From contig NZ_FOLP01000036.1 in assembly GCF_900112425.1 (NCBI RefSeq), positions 1-42,105 of the forward strand: a stretch of 42,105 nucleotides of DNA. Direction: 5' to 3'. The notes under the pieces are model-generated. The model ran no database searches and was not told the DNA's origin. It worked only from the letters and a program-made list of their open reading frames with translations. This DNA is from Variovorax sp. OK212. Lineage in GTDB: Bacteria > Pseudomonadota > Gammaproteobacteria > Burkholderiales > Burkholderiaceae_C. Below are positions 1 to 9,096 of this stretch, piece by piece. Position 1 is the first letter of the stretch. Each line of letters opens with the position of its first letter. Made by a program: the position numbers and the translations under genes.

Positions 1-141
1 AACGGCTTCAGAAATTGCTGCCTGACGCACCATGTGAAAACCAACCTCTCGCCCCAGAGGGTGGCTCGCTTGGCGGGGGAGTATTTCAGCAGCCTGATAG
101 GCGTGAAGCACGAGAACGGGACTTCAGGGGCCGAAGCCTGA
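1..141 (+). CDS. C-terminal fragment of an unrecognised protein
   Basis: An open frame enters from the left edge and stops at a TGA ending at 141, giving 46 residues that include the stretch VARLAGEYFSSLIGV. No family is recognised. The start lies outside the window, so function and integrity cannot be judged. The DNA that follows is decayed mobile-element sequence, so this may also be a remnant. Confidence 0.4.
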   Translation, partial: NGFRNCCLTHHVKTNLSPQRVARLAGEYFSSLIGVKHENGTSGAEA

Positions 142-709
142 GCGCGAGACTAGGAGCATTAAGTTGGTGACACCAAAGCTATCTTTGTGTCCGGCTGCCG
201 TCGCCTGCCGCATGCGCCCAGGGGGCACGACGAACGGATTACCGTACTGGGTGCCACCTCATTCTTGTTTCCCACAGGCGGCCCGCAAAGCGTGCACCGG
301 CTCTGACGCCTGTGGCACGCACCGCCCATCGACGCAACACCGCTGGAGGCCGGCGACGACGTGCCCTTCCGGTTCAAAGAGGCGGAGCCGGGACCGCGGG
401 TTGCCTACCTCGTGCGACTCGGACTATTCACATCCGGCGGCCGGTGCGGTCTAGGAGGCCGAACAACGCTTCCAGCGCGAACTCGACGGCAACTTGGCCA
501 TGACGTGGTTGCGTGCGTACCAGAGCGCGAGCGAGTCGGGCGAAAGCGATTCAACCATGGACAAGATCGTGCTGGCCAAGCGCTGGATCAAGGCCTTCGA
601 TGCGGCGAGGACGGCGGGCTTCCGTGATCTCGTGACACGGACGGAGCCTATTTTGCAATGCGTGCCGTGTGAGGGTGGCTATTTAACCCCGCGTCGATTC
701 CTCCGTGCG
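142..709. other. No clear gene; decayed DNA
   Basis: Short overlapping frames occur on both strands, none with a convincing start or a recognised domain. The plus-strand frame around 480-640 reads LAMTWLRAYQSASESGESD and then a helical-looking stretch. It could be the remnant of a small gene, but it runs without a break into an IS66 transposase scrap, as expected for a chance fusion in decayed DNA. Confidence 0.5.
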
Positions 710-890
710 CGCGAGCGGACGCACAAGGTAGTTGTCGAGGCTGCCTGCCTTGCCCATGCGCGGCGCAAGTTCGTCGAGCTGCACACGACCAACAAGAGCC
801 AAGCCGCAGAGGCGCTGCACGCTTGGACGTCGGACAAATTGCCGCAAGCGTCGGCTATGCAGGCCAAGGCGGACGCTCGACATGACCCCA
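710..890 (+). pseudogene. IS66-family TnpC transposase fragment
   Basis: The plus-strand frame contains CLAHARRKFVELHTTNKSQ, which closely matches the conserved (C)WAHARRKF segment of IS66 TnpC transposases (the Cys/His-containing stretch after the first catalytic Asp). Only about 40 recognisable residues remain. The upstream catalytic Asp region and the downstream part with the final Glu are absent. The fragment is embedded in a longer open frame (494-934) whose other parts do not look like IS66. It is a dead remnant of the DDE transposase. Confidence 0.7.
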
Positions 891-934
891 GAACTGTACG
901 CGACCGCCGCAGAAACGGCAGCCTTGTGGCGTAA

Positions 935-1554
935 GAGGCGCACGTACGATCGTGATCGGGCGCGGACGGGCGACATGATTACGGTGAACCTAGCCTCGTT
1001 CGTGCAGATGGCGCCTCGATCACCGCGGCGTGCATCAAATCGGGCCGTGGCATCGGATTCTCGGCTCCGGCCCGACGATGAAGGTGCCTCGGTAGCAGAC
1101 GTTCAGCGCAAAGACAGTCTGCTCATCGGAATACTTACCTCTATTCGAGGCATGCTCGCGGCCCTTAGAGAATCAAGATGACTTTGCCGCGCGCTTACGT
1201 GCATCGACTGGGCTGGAGGAGGCATCCGGCTTCGCGGCAAGATGCAGAAGGCGCGCCCATGAAAAAGCCCGCACGAGGCGGGCTTTGAGAATGTGGTCGT
1301 GAACTCTTACGCGGTCCACGCTACGGCAAATTCTTTTGCATGAAGTCATTTTTGTTTTCTTCGTCGTAGTGACTTCGACGCGCTGGTATCGGGTTCAGCT
1401 TGCCCCGAAGGACAGCGCTCAGAACCATTGAGCGTGGCTGGAGTGTACTCGATCGCGAGCGACGCTCGAGTCGCGCCAGCCCGGGCGGAGCGCGTGCAGC
1501 GCGGTCACCGCAGCGAGGCCTTGCGCCGCCGCCGACTGCGATCATGAGCCCGGG
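935..1554. other. No clear gene
   Basis: No supported gene is seen. A short plus-strand frame ending at 1181 (C-terminus SLLIGILTSIRGMLAALRESR) looks protein-like but has no recognisable start or family. A hairpin at 1264-1286 is listed separately. Confidence 0.4.
1264..1286 (-). terminator. Probable rho-independent terminator
   Basis: A perfect 9-bp stem (AAAGCCCGC / GCGGGCTTT) encloses a 5-nt loop, and an A-run on its left side becomes a T-run when read leftward. The form suits a minus-strand terminator and could work weakly in both directions. No intact gene now ends beside it, so it is probably left from a lost transcription unit. Confidence 0.6.
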
Positions 1555-1708
1555 TGTGTTCTACGGCGACGAGACCACGGTCCGGGTACCGAACGAGCCT
1601 GGGCGCAAGGCACAGACGAATGGCACTTGCCCACCAGTGCGGCTGTTCGCCTATGCGTCGGGACGCAGTGCCGCGCACGCCGAGACATTGCATGCCGGCC
1701 GCCCTGCT
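1555..1708 (+). pseudogene. Second IS66-family TnpC fragment
   Basis: The plus frame reads GDETTVRVPNEPGRKAQT and then RLFAYASGRSAAH. This resembles the first catalytic Asp block of IS66 TnpC (consensus about ADETPVPVL..G.GKTKTG.LW.Y). That block normally lies upstream of the CWAHARRKF block, but here it is about 800 bp downstream of it on the same strand. The two scraps therefore come from different copies or from a rearranged one. No start, stop or remaining catalytic residues are present. Confidence 0.5.
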
Positions 1709-1913
1709 GCCAGCCGTGGTTGTTGACGCCGAGCTCCGCAGCGGCTTCCGACATGGTCAACCGCTGCCCATCCTCGTGAGCTGAACGGTACGCGCGGATG
1801 TCGTTCTCTCTGCGCACGGAGCTCACGCGATACGCGGTCCACGTCTTCGCCTGCCCCGGGTGAAGGCCCATGCGATTGAGGGTCGCGGCGATGTGCTCGT
1901 CGGGCCAGCCCAC
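1709..1913 (-). pseudogene. Serine-recombinase C-terminal fragment
   Basis: The minus strand encodes PDEHIAATLNRMGLHPGQ, then TWTAYRVSSVRRENDI and LTMSEAAAELGV. This pattern (DE.IA..LN..G..TG.G..W....V..LR, then a helix-turn-helix with EAA..LGV) is typical of the C-terminal part of proteobacterial recombinase-family proteins linked to mobile elements. The catalytic resolvase domain is absent, and the downstream frame runs into unrelated IS66-like DNA on the other strand. It is inactive as a recombinase. Confidence 0.5.
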
Positions 1914-2075
1914 CGAGGTCGGGCATCGTTGGAGAGCACTTCACATCGTGGCACTCGGACGCCATTTGCCGCACGCACAAGGAGCATTCCGCGGACAGAT
2001 CAGGACGGCAAGTCCCTTCCATTCAGCAAGACTCGCGCGGAATTGCCGGGTTTTGAGCTGCTGCCTCTGAACCGG

Positions 2076-2816
2076 TCAACTCCTTCCAAGGATCGGATTG
2101 GCCGTCAGCGTGAGAAGGATGGTGGCATACCAGGCCGCGTTGAGCCCAAGCAATTCGTCGAGATTGACGTCGCGAGTTCCCATATCGATGCGAGACGAAT
2201 GAATGCCGAGCAGCTCCCAGGGGAGTGTCGCGCCTGTACCCGGAGCGCGCATGACAACGGGCGCGCCGCTGGTTCCGCGATGTGTGCGCGCGTCGGTCAA
2301 GAAAAGGCCTTGCCCTTGAAAACGGATGCCAAAAGCCGATGCGACGGCGGCCTGCCGGACCACGGGCAAGTGATACATCGTGTCATGGAATCCCAGCGGG
2401 AAACCGACGATCAGAAGGCTCGCGCCGACCTCGACTTCGTCCGGTGCCACCTGCAGATGTTCTTCCGAAAAGCAGCACAGCTGCACCCCCGCAGGAAGCA
2501 GGGTGCGATCAATCTCGATCGCCGCCACATCGATTTCACCGCCGGAGTCTGCGCCCTGTCTCCACTGACTTTTGCCTTCTTCATAAAGCCATACCGACAC
2601 GTGGTGCGACAGCGTGAGGTTCAACGGATCGACATGCACTTCGATCTCGATGCGGTTCGGGCGGTGCTCGCTTGCATCGTCATGCAGCACGTGGCGGCTC
2701 GTGACGAGAAAGAGCCGTTCCGCTCGCTGGAAGAAGAAGCCGCTGGCCCCGGTCAGCAGTCGCTCGCCGTCGAAGGTCGTGACCCGCGCGGTGGTCATGA
2801 GCAAGGATTCGGTCAT
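2076..2816 (-). CDS. Trypsin-like serine protease (S1/HtrA-type fold)
   Basis: The ATG at 2816 follows a GGA-containing ribosome site and gives about 246 residues. The frame stays open further upstream, but into the preceding kinase gene. The likely catalytic triad is visible: His in TSRHVLHD, Asp in DVAAIEID and Ser in RGTSGAPVV. The last is a GTSGAP variant of the usual GNSGGP, as in trypsin-like peptidase_2 proteins. There is no evident signal peptide, transmembrane segment or PDZ domain, so a cytoplasmic location is likely. The gene starts 31 bp after a histidine kinase stop on the same strand, which suggests co-transcription. Proteolytic activity is inferred from the motifs; the substrate is unknown. 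Confidence 0.8.
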   Translation of the reverse strand: MTESLLMTTARVTTFDGERLLTGASGFFFQRAERLFLVTSRHVLHDDASEHRPNRIEIEVHVDPLNLTLSHHVSVWLYEEGKSQWRQGADSGGEIDVAAIEIDRTLLPAGVQLCCFSEEHLQVAPDEVEVGASLLIVGFPLGFHDTMYHLPVVRQAAVASAFGIRFQGQGLFLTDARTHRGTSGAPVVMRAPGTGATLPWELLGIHSSRIDMGTRDVNLDELLGLNAAWYATILLTLTANPILGRS

Positions 2817-2847
2817 TCGGATTCCAGTGGCCGGGCAGCCTGCGTGC

Positions 2848-3972
2848 TCAGGTGCGGGGCAGATGTACGCTGAAGGCGGTGCCCTCTTCGCGTGAAGACG
2901 TGACGGTGATGGTGCCACCATGGCCCGTGACGATCTCGCGTGCGATGAACAGGCCCAGTCCCAGGCTCGTCGCGGGCCGCTCATGCGGTTCGGATTCCTT
3001 GCTGACCACCTGCACCAGCGGATTGAAAATGACCTGCATGGCATCGGGCGGTATCGGAACGCCACGGTTCGTCACCACGATCAACACTTGCGTCGGCTCG
3101 TCAGCGACGCTCAGGATGACCGGGAATTGAGTATCCCCATGGTGCACGGCGTTGGTCAGAAGATTGGTCAGCACCTGGCGCATGCGTGCCGCATCGAAGC
3201 TCAAGTCGATCTGTGGGGGGATGCTTGCTCGCAGCAATCGATGGGGGTAGGCGGTGGACACCTCGTCGAACGCCTCCTGGCACAGCGCACCCAGATCACC
3301 CTTGTGAGGCACCACCTCGATGCCGCGCCCGAGCCGCGTGCGCGTGTACTCAAGCAGATCGGTGATCATGGCGCTGATCGAGGTGACGCTTTGTCGCGCG
3401 ATGCGCAAGATGCGCTCCTTCGGGCGTGCGTCGCCGTCCTTCTGAATCAGATGCAGGCACGTACTGAGCGCGCCGAGCGGATTGCGCAAATCGTGCCCGA
3501 GCACCGCCAGGAAGGTGTCTCTCGAATTCGAAACGAGTTCGGAGTATGAGGCCATCGCCTCGGCCAGACTCTGGTCAATGCCCTCATTGAACCGCACGAC
3601 GTCTTCCAGCATCACCGAATCGACTTCGCCAGCCACCTTCATCCACAGGCGCAGAACGGAAGCGCGCAAGGCGCGGTACTCCGCGCCGAGTTGTGTCAGA
3701 TCGAAGCCGACGCGCTGCCGCAGGCCGCCATGCGTCGCCGCGAAAGTCGACCTGTCGCGCGGCAGGGCCAGGCCCCTGGACTTGGCTTCGCGCTCGTCCT
3801 CGGTCTGCACGGAATCCATCTCTCGGGCAATGGCAAGCAGTATCTCGCCCGCGTGATCGCGCAGTTCGACGACGGACATGGTCTCCGCCGGGGGGATCAT
3901 CGTTCTTGCAAAATCCTCCCATTCGACAAGGATCGCTTCAGTGTTTTCCTTGATGAACTGGCTCAGACGCAT
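2848..3972 (-). CDS. Sensor histidine kinase with RsbRD-like N-terminal domain
   Basis: About 374 residues. The N-terminal roughly 130 residues (beginning MRLSQFIKENTEAILVEWE) resemble the RsbRD_N/globin-like sensor helical domain found in soluble kinases. A HisKA domain follows with H-box FLAVLGHDLRNPLGA (His about 160). The HATPase domain then has the N-box LTNLLTNAVHHG and the G-box TSLGLGLFIAREIV. No transmembrane segments are seen, so it is probably a cytoplasmic sensor. ATG 3972 was chosen over ATG 4020, because 4020 would overlap the upstream gene and adds non-conserved residues. No intact response regulator is adjacent. The neighbours are a small unknown protein upstream and a trypsin-like protease downstream. 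Confidence 0.85.
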   Translation of the reverse strand: MRLSQFIKENTEAILVEWEDFARTMIPPAETMSVVELRDHAGEILLAIAREMDSVQTEDEREAKSRGLALPRDRSTFAATHGGLRQRVGFDLTQLGAEYRALRASVLRLWMKVAGEVDSVMLEDVVRFNEGIDQSLAEAMASYSELVSNSRDTFLAVLGHDLRNPLGALSTCLHLIQKDGDARPKERILRIARQSVTSISAMITDLLEYTRTRLGRGIEVVPHKGDLGALCQEAFDEVSTAYPHRLLRASIPPQIDLSFDAARMRQVLTNLLTNAVHHGDTQFPVILSVADEPTQVLIVVTNRGVPIPPDAMQVIFNPLVQVVSKESEPHERPATSLGLGLFIAREIVTGHGGTITVTSSREEGTAFSVHLPRT

Positions 3973-3988
3973 CGTCGGAGTATGCGCG

Positions 3989-4252
3989 TCAATAGTCGAT
4001 GCGCTGGTTCTGCTCGGCATAGGTGAAGCTCACCACGTCGTCCAGGTCGAAGAACGTGCTGACGTGGGTGCTCGTGTCGGCCAAGGCACTGGACGATCCT
4101 GTGACGCAGCCCACATCCTCTTCCGAAGGGCGTTTGAAGATGCCCTTCAGGATCACACCGTTGTACAGCGTGACCGCCACGGCCTCGAGGTGCACATCAC
4201 GGCTGTTCCTGGTGAGCGAGGCGATGGCCGCCTTGACCGCAAGTTTGGACAT
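3989..4252 (-). CDS. Small hypothetical protein
   Basis: 87 residues starting at ATG 4252, preceded by a good GGAG ribosome site 5 nt upstream. An in-frame upstream Met lacks such a site. The sequence contains VHLEAVAVTLYNGVILKGIF and ends with FFDLDDVVSFTYAEQ. The alternating hydrophobic pattern suggests a small beta-rich fold. No family is recognised. It stops 16 bp before the histidine kinase and is probably the first gene of a kinase-protease operon. Confidence 0.6.
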   Translation of the reverse strand: MSKLAVKAAIASLTRNSRDVHLEAVAVTLYNGVILKGIFKRPSEEDVGCVTGSSSALADTSTHVSTFFDLDDVVSFTYAEQNQRIDY

Positions 4253-4293
4253 GTTTTCTCCGGGCAAAGCGGAACAGTGTGACAGGCATCAGA

Positions 4294-4485
4294 CTACAGC
4301 CTGTTTGCGCCGGTGCGATCGTGACGCCAACTGGTCAAGATTGCGCTGGCACGGACACCCCAACGGATCGGCCACGCCTCGGCGCCGTTGGCGACCGTGA
4401 CCGTCTCATGGCCCAGGCCCTGCAGCGTTTCGCCCAGCGCGTCGCGAAAGGCGTCGTCGTCGTCGACGATCAGGGGATGCACCAT
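4294..4485 (-). pseudogene. Response regulator, N-terminal remnant
   Basis: The frame begins VHPLIVDDDDAFRDALGETLQ and continues to about VANGAEAW. This is the start of a receiver domain, with the acidic pocket (DDDD) present. After about 38 residues the similarity ends, and the phospho-acceptor Asp, the conserved Lys and any output domain are missing. The ATG overlaps the end of the histidine-kinase remnant just upstream, so this was a kinase-regulator pair in one operon. It is inactive as it stands. Confidence 0.65.
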
Positions 4486-5060
4486 AGAAGCTTCAGTTCG
4501 AAGCGGGTGCTCGGTGCCGGCGGCCGATGATGCAGCTTGCCGCCATGCGCCAGCGCCAGGCCCAGCCCGGTGCCGTCGGCGCGGCCGGTGGCGAAGGGCT
4601 CGAACAGGCAGGCCTGCAGCGACTCGGGCACGCCGGGGCCGTCGTCGTCCACGCGGATCGCCAGCGTGCGCGCATCGGGCTGCAATGCGCAGAGCACCAC
4701 GTGGCCGCCGCGCGGCGCATGGCGCACCGCGTTGTCGAGCGGGTTGTCCAGCGCGCGCGCCAGGTGCATCGGGTCGAACACGGCGCTGGCGGGCGTGTCG
4801 TGCCGCAGGGTGACCTGCACGCCCGCGACGGCGGCCACGCGCTCGTCGAGCCAGCGGTGCAGCACCACCTCCCGCGGCGCCAGCGTGACGGGCTGTACCA
4901 GCGCCAGCAGGCTCTGCATCAGCCCGTCGAGCCGGTCGATCTGCCCGACGATGGCCTGCAGGGCCTGGCCCTCCCGCTTGGGCGCGGCAGCCAGCGCGTT
5001 CTCGGCCTTCAGCCGCATGGTGGCGATGCTAAGCAAACTCCGGGTGCGCCCATTGACCAC
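4470..5060 (-). pseudogene. Histidine kinase, C-terminal remnant
   Basis: The readable part starts inside or just after the H-box (LLSIATMRLKAENALAAAP is the helix that follows the phospho-His in this type). It continues through the N-box region (ALDNPLDNAVRHAP), G1 (VDDDGPGVPES) and G2 (GTGLGLALAHGG). The sensor region, membrane segments and phospho-accepting His are gone. The segment after G2 is shortened. It is a paralogue of QseC/TctE-type kinases by motif style. The 5' truncation lies just upstream of the GGDEF-EAL gene's stop, so a deletion joint is likely near 5060. Confidence 0.65.
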
Positions 5061-5084
5061 GAGCACCGTCGACCCTACGGCGCC

Positions 5085-7307
5085 TTATGGTCCTGTGACA
5101 AGCCCTTGCACGACCTGGCGCGTTGCTACCTTTCCGAGGGAGGGTCGATCGAGCGTGTCTCTCCTCCATCGGTCGAAGTCCTCAGGCGCCATGGGACGCG
5201 CGATGAAGTAGCCCTGGATGGCGTCGCAATCGCAACTCGCCGCCAGATCGAACTGCGCCTGCGTCTCCACCCCCTCGGCAACCACCAGAAGCTTGAGCGC
5301 GTGCGCGAGCTGAACGATGGACCGGAACACGGCGGCGTCACCTTCGCTCTCGCCGGCGTTGACGATGAAGCTGCGGTCCAGCTTCAAGGAGGTGAGGGGC
5401 ATTCGAGGCAGTTGGGAGAGCGTGGAATAGCCCACGCCAAAGTCGTCCATTGCCACCTTGAAGCCGTGCTGGCGCGCTCGCTCCAGCGCGGCCACTGCGT
5501 TGCCGTCAGCGAACACGCCCTCGGTCACTTCGATGCAGAAGCGCTCGGCCGGCAGCCCTCGCTTTACGAGGAGCGCCAGAAGGTCCTCGACCACGTCGCC
5601 GGCGGCGAACTGCGCGGGCGACACGTTCAGGTTGATCACCGGCCATTGGCCGGGTGAGGCTTGCTCCCATGCCGCGGCCTGATCGACCGCCAGACCGAGC
5701 AGCTTTCGGCCCAGCGCAGCGATCAAGCCCTTGCGTTCCGCCAGGGGAATGAACCGGTCGGGCGGTATGGCGCCAAGCCGCGGATGACGCCACCGCGCGA
5801 GCGACTCGACAGCCACGAGTCGGCGGTTGGCCACACCCACCACGGGCTGGAAGGAAAGCCAGAGCTCATCGTCGTTGATCAAGGCCTGATGCAGGTCTTG
5901 CTCAAGCTCCACCTCCTGCTTGCGCACGTCGTGCATGGCTCTTTCGAAGGTCACGGCTTGGTTGCCGCCCCGCGCCTTGGCGACATACATGGCTTGGTCG
6001 GCGGCTTGCGCCAGGTTGGCGCCATGGGTCTCTTTCGTGTGCGCGGTGCCGACGCTCGCCGCCAGGCGAAAGCTGCGTCCGCGCACCGCGTAGGGTCGCG
6101 CAAGTGCCTGCATGACCGCATCGCCCAGCTGGGCGGCCGCTTCGGCTGTCAAATCTGCGCAATAGATAGCGAATTCATCGCCGCCGATGCGGCCCACCAC
6201 GTGGCCGTCGGCGACGCTTCGCAGGCGCGTCGCGACTTCGACCAGAACGTGATCGCCTTCTGCGGCGCCGAAGGCTTCGTTGATTGCCCGAAAGCCGTCC
6301 AGGTCGATGAGCAATTCGCTGGCGGACGACGCCGTGGCGGGCCTCTTGTTTCGGCGCAAGTGCATCATCTTGTTGCGCGTGAGCAGCCCGGTGAGGGCAT
6401 CTCGATCGGCGGCTCGCTGCGTGAGGCGCTCGGCAATGCCTCGCAAGCGATCCACGCCGTCGGCGCGCACAGTGCTGATGGTGACGACCACCCAGATCAA
6501 CGCGATGATGAACGCGCTTTGATAAATCAGCAGCACGCCGTCCGGCGGTAATTGCATGCCAGGGTAGTCCAGCCGTCGAGCCATGAGCCAGACCCCCAGT
6601 GCCAGTATCAATGCCGTGCTGCCCAGCAGGCGGCGCGCAAGGCGGCCCGGTTCCGACCTTGCGGTGAGGGAGCGCATGAAGGATCGGCGCGAGGTTGCCA
6701 GCAGGAGCGCCAGCGCGAGCGATGTGATGCCCGCCATCGTGAAGGGTGCCATCGCTCCCTTGAAGATGAGCAGGCCGCCGAGGTTACCGGCGAAGGCGAC
6801 GAAGAGCATCGCCAGCGAGGCGGTGGCCAGCAACTGCGACGCCAGCCAATAGCGCATGCGTCGCGCGATGTCTCCGAGGCACAACAGCAACAAGGTCAAC
6901 GCCACGTTCAGCGGCATCGAGATGACTCTGCCGGTGGCTTTCTGCTGGGAGTCGAGCGTGCCGGAAAAGGGTGTCAGTGCGCTGAACAGGTGGTCGCCGG
7001 TCAGGGGAACAAGCAGGCGGACTGCAATGAGGCACAGCGCAGCCACCACCGCGACGCGTGCGACCGCGCGGGGAAGTCCGCTGGATCGTCCGGGCAACAG
7101 CGCGACCGAGAGGATCAGCAGGCAAAGCGCCGAGTAGGGGTGCGTGGGAGGCAGGTCAGGCACGGGGCGCCACATGCCTGGCGCATTCAACGCGTAACCG
7201 AGCAACACCCACAGGGCAATGCTGCCGCTGAGAGCGGCGCCTGCCATACGCGCCGCGCGCGGCACGCGCCATGGCGCGGCAATTCTGGTGAGCGAAGCGA
7301 AGTGCAT
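5085..7307 (-). CDS. Membrane-bound GGDEF-EAL cyclic-di-GMP protein
   Basis: About 740 residues from ATG 7307; a GTG at 7370 in the same frame is an alternative start. The N-terminal half has about eight hydrophobic segments and no recognised ligand domain. A GGDEF domain follows with intact RIGGDEF at about 375-379, so cyclase activity is possible. The EAL domain has the variant ESL in VAVESLARWRHP and keeps NLNVSP, EVTEG, MDDFG, LKLDRSF, VAEGVE and QGYFIARP, the residues for metal and substrate binding. Both activities are therefore plausible. It probably adjusts the cyclic-di-GMP pool at the inner membrane. The gene stands alone; the downstream neighbour is a truncated kinase. Confidence 0.9.
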   Translation of the reverse strand: MHFASLTRIAAPWRVPRAARMAGAALSGSIALWVLLGYALNAPGMWRPVPDLPPTHPYSALCLLILSVALLPGRSSGLPRAVARVAVVAALCLIAVRLLVPLTGDHLFSALTPFSGTLDSQQKATGRVISMPLNVALTLLLLCLGDIARRMRYWLASQLLATASLAMLFVAFAGNLGGLLIFKGAMAPFTMAGITSLALALLLATSRRSFMRSLTARSEPGRLARRLLGSTALILALGVWLMARRLDYPGMQLPPDGVLLIYQSAFIIALIWVVVTISTVRADGVDRLRGIAERLTQRAADRDALTGLLTRNKMMHLRRNKRPATASSASELLIDLDGFRAINEAFGAAEGDHVLVEVATRLRSVADGHVVGRIGGDEFAIYCADLTAEAAAQLGDAVMQALARPYAVRGRSFRLAASVGTAHTKETHGANLAQAADQAMYVAKARGGNQAVTFERAMHDVRKQEVELEQDLHQALINDDELWLSFQPVVGVANRRLVAVESLARWRHPRLGAIPPDRFIPLAERKGLIAALGRKLLGLAVDQAAAWEQASPGQWPVINLNVSPAQFAAGDVVEDLLALLVKRGLPAERFCIEVTEGVFADGNAVAALERARQHGFKVAMDDFGVGYSTLSQLPRMPLTSLKLDRSFIVNAGESEGDAAVFRSIVQLAHALKLLVVAEGVETQAQFDLAASCDCDAIQGYFIARPMAPEDFDRWRRDTLDRPSLGKVATRQVVQGLVTGP

Positions 7308-7884
7308 CGGCGCGAGCGTTCCGCAATCGCCGGCGAAAGCCGATCCGCATCGAAGACACCTTTGGCTCACTGTAAGGCGGATTTGTCTTACTTCGGAATC
7401 GACAACTGTTGTTTTACGTAGACATCATCGCCCCGTACCGAGAGAAGCCAAGAGCTTCGGCAGCGCTCACGCGAGACGTTCTCGGATAAGGCGCGACTTC
7501 GGCATCGACTGCCGGTGAATGATTCCTATGGAAGCGTCCTGTGTCAGTCGGATTCTCGACCTTATGTACATCCCGGTCTGACTTGCGTCGGATCGACACC
7601 CCTTATGGGTCGTCTTTGAGGGAGGTCCGACCTCCGAATGAGACCGGAATACAGGCGGTCTTGGCGGCCTTGAGGAACTCGTTCGAAAGTTGTCGGCATT
7701 CACTAGCGTCTGCAGTTGACGCGTGCAATACAGGAAGACTGACGAGAGAGTTCGAACGGCGTGTTTTCCTATTGACGGGGCGCGTCGAACCCGATGTAGT
7801 GGTCCCCTGCAAGTCCTCCTGGGTGTTCACGGGCCGCAGGCAAGTTTCGCCGGCATTCTGACTAAAGCTCCTTTACTTAAACGC
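7308..7884. other. Intergenic region without a supported gene
   Basis: About 580 bp between the divergent GGDEF-EAL gene and the winged-helix gene. Short frames on both strands lack family resemblance and convincing starts. It should contain the promoters of both flanking genes, but no strong promoter motif was recognised. Confidence 0.4.
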
Positions 7885-8271
7885 ATGTCGAAAATTCCTT
7901 CTGAAGCCCATGTTGCAGTCGACTCATTCCTTACACCTTTGACAGCGTCCATGCTGAGAGCGATGCTCACTCGCCCGTTGGGTTCGCAAGCGAAGGAGTT
8001 GGCCGCCATTCTCAATTGCGATGCTGAACGAGTTCGCCGAAAACTGCGAGCGGCCAAGGCGCTTCAGCTCGTGGATGTCGAGCCGGGCGACAGGTTGGGG
8101 CCGGCCGAGTGGTTCTTGCTTCCCGTTGGACGGGATGCACTGAGGGCGTACGATGAAGCGCTCAAGCCGGGGTCTGGTCGAGTGCCCCCCGTGCTTCCCA
8201 ACGTGCCGAATAGCGTGTTCTCGCTGGGTGCTTTTTTGGTCCATCGGTCAGGCGGGCCTTCCGCACGGTGA
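7885..8271 (+). CDS. Winged-helix DNA-binding protein (hypothetical)
   Basis: 128 residues from ATG 7885 (begins MSKIPSEAHVAVDSFL). The core LTASMLRAMLTRPLGSQAKE, then LAAILNCDAERVRRKLRAAK, then a beta-wing with LVDVEPGD and FLLPVGRDALRAYDEAL, follows a winged-helix layout with the recognition helix at ERVRRKLRAA. The C-terminus is a short Pro-rich tail. It is probably a small transcription factor. It resembles in style the other short winged-helix-like proteins of this window (12209-12544, 13371-13826, 14808-15362). The frame is open upstream to 7723, but that extension is low-complexity and not conserved-looking. Confidence 0.6.
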   Translation: MSKIPSEAHVAVDSFLTPLTASMLRAMLTRPLGSQAKELAAILNCDAERVRRKLRAAKALQLVDVEPGDRLGPAEWFLLPVGRDALRAYDEALKPGSGRVPPVLPNVPNSVFSLGAFLVHRSGGPSAR

Positions 8272-9096
8272 AGCGCCGAGCGGTGATCGGGTGATGGCTG
8301 GTCACCGATGTATTTGAATCACAGCAGCATGATTCCGCGCCCAAATCAACTGGCGCGACGTGGAGTCTTGCTGTGTAGACAACTAGGTAGCGCGGCGAAG
8401 CGGTTGCAACGATGTGCTGGTACCGACGACCGGGCGGCACACGCCCAGCGTGTGTCGGCAATCCTCATCAAAAATGTTTGTCGAACTGTCGTCCTCGCCG
8501 ACACGAAGACTCTAGGTGTCGTTGAATGACTTGAAGGCATCAAGGCCCGCTGTCATAAATGCCGGAGTGGAGTCCTCCCGGATATGTTTTCATGAAGGCG
8601 ATTGAGCCCACCAAATTCGAAGAGCTGACGGCACTTTGGGTGGTGGAGTGGTCACGCGTGTCGGCGCAGCAGCAACGAGGAAGTACCCAAGCAGAGCGCA
8701 TGTTCGTACCCGTGGGCTCGAGGCGCCCGACGCTGGGTAGGACGCTCGCAATGATGGAAGTATCAGGCGGCTCACAGTCGGTCAATGCAATCAACAAGCG
8801 GCGCTTGCTTGGCCGGTGGATGCGAGTGATCCCCGAAGTATGGCGCAGAGGGTTGAATAGGGAATTTCGATCCCGCTTCACACGAGAGCGACTGCGGCGG
8901 CAGTTGGCGTGCGTGCTTCCGCTGGAAGCGTAGATGGCGTTCAAGACCAACATCTCGCGCTCGCGGAGCATCGGGCGAAGTTGGATGAACTGATGCTCCG
9001 AACCAGGGCCTTTGCGCACGACCCCGACTTCAGGGTTCTCGACGGGAGTACGCGCTTTTTTGCGGGCTTGCTCATACGCTGTTCACGTGCATTGCT
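8272..9096. other. Region with conflicting open frames, no supported gene
   Basis: Overlapping frames at 8559-8933 (plus) and 8540-9019 (minus) are similar in length, and neither has a recognised domain. The plus-strand frame starts with KAIEPTKFEELTALW, which is faintly like the start of a GNAT acetyltransferase, but the rest does not fit. A short perfect inverted repeat (CACACGC-CCA-GCGTGTG) lies at 8438-8454. Confidence 0.4.

Noticed and set aside
1860..2873. Plus-strand 337-codon frame
   Set aside because: It is antisense to the trypsin-like protease, whose catalytic motifs are on the minus strand.
4527..5657. Plus-strand 376-codon frame
   Set aside because: Antisense to the kinase remnant and the EAL domain; composition is Gln/Arg/Gly-rich and unrecognised.
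5661..7421. Two long plus-strand frames
   Set aside because: Antisense shadows of the GGDEF-EAL gene.
8540..9019. Opposing frames, one with a faint GNAT-like start
   Set aside because: The similarity ends after 15 residues, and there is no acetyl-CoA-binding motif.
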